Shown here piece after piece: positions 3,630-5,992 of a DNA stretch of 5,992 nucleotides. The position numbers were made by a program, and so were the translations under genes. This DNA is from Solobacterium sp. UBA1789 (GTDB lineage: Bacteria; Bacillota_I; Bacilli_A; Erysipelotrichales; Erysipelotrichaceae): assembly GCA_002314515.1 (NCBI GenBank), contig DCGB01000036.1, positions 1 through 5,992 on the forward strand, written 5' to 3'. Numbering within the stretch: the stretch's first letter is position 1; each line of letters begins with the position of its first letter. Below the pieces are notes generated by a model. That model was not told the DNA's origin and made no database searches. It saw only the letters and a program-made list of their open reading frames with translations.

Positions 3630-5992
3630 TTAGTCGGCAAAATCATCATCGACATCACGGGCATCAAGACCAGTAACTTCACCAGGTAATGCATCCTGCT
3701 GTTTAGCTTCCATAGCCTTGAGCTCTCTAATCTGTGACAACTCTGCTGCTCTTTCTTCAATTAATTCAGTAGTATCGCGAGAGAACTTGGAACCAGTTCC
3801 AGCTGGAATCAGCTTACCGATAATGACATTCTCCTTAATACCGAAGAGGTTATCGACCTTCGAATTGACAGCTGCATCTGTTAAGACCTTTGTAGTCTCC
3901 TGGAAACTTGCTGCTGACAGGAAGGAATCAGTTTCAACTGATGACTTGGAAATACCAAGTAACAGTGGACCAAACTTTGTTGGTGTCTGTGAATTCATCA
4001 ATAATGTATTATTTAATGAAGTCAGACGACGCAAAGAAATAGTCTGGCCGGAACATAAATCAGAATCACCAGGTTCAAGAATAATGACTTTCTTCAACAT
4101 CTGACGAATGATAACTTCGACGTGTTTATCAGAAATATCAATACCAGTAACGGCATAAACCTTCTTGACTTCGCGCAGAATATAATTCTGAACAGCCTGA
4201 ACACCGGCAATAGACAATAATTCCTTCGGATCAATATTGCCTTCAGTCAACTGGTCACCAGCTTTAACTGAAGCACCTACACTTACCCATGAACGAATAG
4301 TCTGGGAAATACCACACTTATGTTCCATGGTTTCTTCGGCATTGGTGATTTCAATGACGAATGAATGGTTTTCCATCTCGTCAATTCTCGTAATTTCACC
4401 ATCAATCTTAGCCAATACTGCTGGATGTTTTGGACAACGTGCTTCAAACAGTTCTTCAACACGTGGTAAACCCTGAGTAATATCATCATCCGCATTGGCA
4501 ACACCACCAGAGTGGAATGTACGCATTGTCAGCTGAGTACCTGGTTCACCGATAGACTGAGCAGCCATAATACCGACAGCCTCACCGTTTTCAACCAGCT
4601 TACCAGTTGCCATATTACGACCATAGCACTTACGGCAAATGCCATCCTGGCAATGACAAGTGAATGTATTGCGGATATAAATGCCCTTAATACCAGCTTT
4701 AACGATACGATCAGCGATATCCTCATCAATAAATTCATCCTCACCAACGATTACTTCGCCAGTACTAGGATCCATGACATTTTCCTTGGCATAGCGACCA
4801 ACGATACGGTCATAGAATTTTTCGATGATGGAATTATCCTTCTGGTCATAAATAGCTTCAACATAGTAGCCCTGGTCAGTCTGACAATCATCTTCCATGA
4901 TGATGACATCCTGAGCAACATCAACCAGACGTCTGGTCAGATAACCTGATTCAGCAGTCTTTAAGGCTGTATCAGTTAAACCCTTACGAACACCATGTGT
5001 TGAAATAAAGAACTCAGATACATTCAAACCCTCACGGAAAGAAGAATAAATAGGAACCTCAATGATTGAAGGCTGGTATTCTTTCTTTGACTTAGACTGG
5101 GTTGGACGGCCCATCAGACCACGCATACCAGCTAGCTGAGTAAAGTTTGACTTATTACCACGGGCACCAGAAACATAAGACATGTTGATAGGCGACTTAC
5201 GTGGCAGATTATCCATAACATCATCACCAATGGCGTTGGTTGTATCAGCCCATAGTTTTGAGAAATGTTTTTCCCATTCAGGCAGTGTCAACTGACCACG
5301 GTTCAATAAGTTCTGTAATACTTCAGCCTTTTCACGAGCTTCATTGACATATTTTTCTTTATTTGGCGCAACATTGATATCAGCCAAAGAAATAGTCATA
5401 CCCGCAACTGTTGAATATTCAAAACCTAAGTCCTTAATGGCATCCAGAATCTCAGAAGAACCCTCAGTCTTATACTTGGCAAATACTTCGGCAATGACTG
5501 AAGAAAGTACCTTCTTGGTAAATTCAGGTGAAATAGGCTGAGCAGCAATATGAGCCTTTAAGTCTGTTCCCATTGGAACAAAGCAGGAATCCGGCGTCTT
5601 CTTTAAGGCATCAGCAGTAACACCATTGATATAAGGGAAATCCTTAGGGAAACTATTGTTGAAAATCAAACGACCAACAGTAGTAATTAAATAAGAATTA
5701 TTCTGTTCCTCAGTGAAAGCCTGCTTTCCTAAAGAACCGGCAACGATTGCAATACGTGTATGCAGATGCACCTGCTTATTGTTATAAGCTAAAAGTACTT
5801 CATTATAATCCTTATAGGCATGGCCTTCGTTATCACCAAAGTGTCTCCACATTTCAGCTGCATCCTCATCACCTAATTTGGCAATGATATCAGCCTTAGC
5901 ATAGAATTCATCCTTAGCCTCTTCCATATTCAGATAATAGTTACCTAAAACCATATCCTGAGAAGGCGTGATAATAGGACGACCTGTTGCAG
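3630..5992 (-). CDS. rpoC: DNA-directed RNA polymerase subunit beta', C-terminal part (5' end outside the window)
   Basis: The frame is open to the window edge (786 full codons) and begins GRPIITPSQDMVLGNYYL, so an internal Met at 5954 is not the start. The catalytic NADFDGD should lie about 40 residues further upstream. Visible in order: SGARGNKSNFTQLAGMRGLM; the bridge helix FISTHGVRKGLTDTALKTAE (about 4927-5013); a zinc site formed by the Cys of EDDC (4884-4886) and of TCHCQDGICRKC (4626-4658); the trigger loop with QSIGEPGTQLTMRTFHSGG (about 4500-4587); and the KENVIIGKLIPAGTG anchor. The large E. coli trigger-loop insertion is absent. Compared with B. subtilis as I recall it, there is an extra segment of about 25 residues after LGNYYL, about 9 extra residues (RPTQSKSKKEYQPS region) before IIEVPI, and a longer tail ending in acidic VDDDFAD. 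The stop is TAA, followed by a terminator. Its neighbour rpoB is presumably upstream. Confidence 0.98.
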   Translation of the reverse strand, partial: ATGRPIITPSQDMVLGNYYLNMEEAKDEFYAKADIIAKLGDEDAAEMWRHFGDNEGHAYKDYNEVLLAYNNKQVHLHTRIAIVAGSLGKQAFTEEQNNSYLITTVGRLIFNNSFPKDFPYINGVTADALKKTPDSCFVPMGTDLKAHIAAQPISPEFTKKVLSSVIAEVFAKYKTEGSSEILDAIKDLGFEYSTVAGMTISLADINVAPNKEKYVNEAREKAEVLQNLLNRGQLTLPEWEKHFSKLWADTTNAIGDDVMDNLPRKSPINMSYVSGARGNKSNFTQLAGMRGLMGRPTQSKSKKEYQPSIIEVPIYSSFREGLNVSEFFISTHGVRKGLTDTALKTAESGYLTRRLVDVAQDVIIMEDDCQTDQGYYVEAIYDQKDNSIIEKFYDRIVGRYAKENVMDPSTGEVIVGEDEFIDEDIADRIVKAGIKGIYIRNTFTCHCQDGICRKCYGRNMATGKLVENGEAVGIMAAQSIGEPGTQLTMRTFHSGGVANADDDITQGLPRVEELFEARCPKHPAVLAKIDGEITRIDEMENHSFVIEITNAEETMEHKCGISQTIRSWVSVGASVKAGDQLTEGNIDPKELLSIAGVQAVQNYILREVKKVYAVTGIDISDKHVEVIIRQMLKKVIILEPGDSDLCSGQTISLRRLTSLNNTLLMNSQTPTKFGPLLLGISKSSVETDSFLSAASFQETTKVLTDAAVNSKVDNLFGIKENVIIGKLIPAGTGSKFSRDTTELIEERAAELSQIRELKAMEAKQQDALPGEVTGLDARDVDDDFAD

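Noticed and set aside
3458..3760. 100-residue minus-strand frame crossing the rpoC end
   Set aside because: It runs out of frame through the rpoC C-terminus and through both terminator hairpins, and shows no conserved features.
3718..4104. 128-residue plus-strand reading frame
   Set aside because: It lies wholly antisense to well-conserved rpoC sequence, has no recognisable motif, and is explained by the codon pattern of rpoC.
4512..4949. 145-residue plus-strand reading frame
   Set aside because: Antisense to the zinc site and trigger-loop part of rpoC; the composition (many Thr, Ile, Asn, Asp) is typical of reverse-strand translation of a coding region.

Overview
The window is a core-housekeeping region of a moderately AT-rich member of the Bacillota (Firmicutes). 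Every confident gene lies on the minus strand, so the biological reading order runs from high to low coordinates. RpoC lacks the large trigger-loop insertion seen in E. coli, the Shine-Dalgarno sequences are strong AGGAGG types, and the proteins look Bacillus/Mollicutes-like. The placement nearest to my memory is an Erysipelotrichia-type organism, but this is an inference and I cannot fix the genus.

The upper 2.4 kb (3630-5992) is the 3' two thirds of rpoC, the beta' subunit of RNA polymerase. It starts about 40 residues after where the catalytic NADFDGD motif should be and runs to the natural stop. A strong intrinsic terminator and a second, weaker hairpin follow (about 3533-3604). Next come a short LuxR/GerE-type helix-turn-helix reading frame (3270-3461, open without a start as far as 3548) that looks like an N-terminally truncated regulator, and then a short terminator-like hairpin (3204-3230).

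The gene-free stretch 2879-3269 is the control region of the S10 ribosomal protein operon. In order of transcription it holds a 20-bp palindrome, a good match to a CcpA cre box, overlapping inverted repeats in the UP-element position, a near-consensus sigma-A promoter (TTGCAT-17-TATAAT) and a roughly 120-nt structured leader. The operon then runs rpsJ (S10), rplC (L3), rplD (L4), rplW (L23), rplB (L2) and the first seven codons of rpsS (S19), in the canonical order. Genes are separated by 2-17 bp or overlap, except for a 66-bp gap before rplB.

The biology is mostly conventional. The points worth a second look are the direct juxtaposition of rpoC with the S10 operon (no rpsL-rpsG-fusA-tuf block between them), the regulator remnant at that junction, the cre-like box and repeats upstream of the ribosomal promoter, two lineage-type insertions in RpoC (one apparently in the F-loop next to the bridge helix), and a divergent peptidyl-transferase-facing loop in L3. 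I found no mobile element, CRISPR array, tRNA or rRNA, and no convincing evidence of an undescribed multi-gene system.
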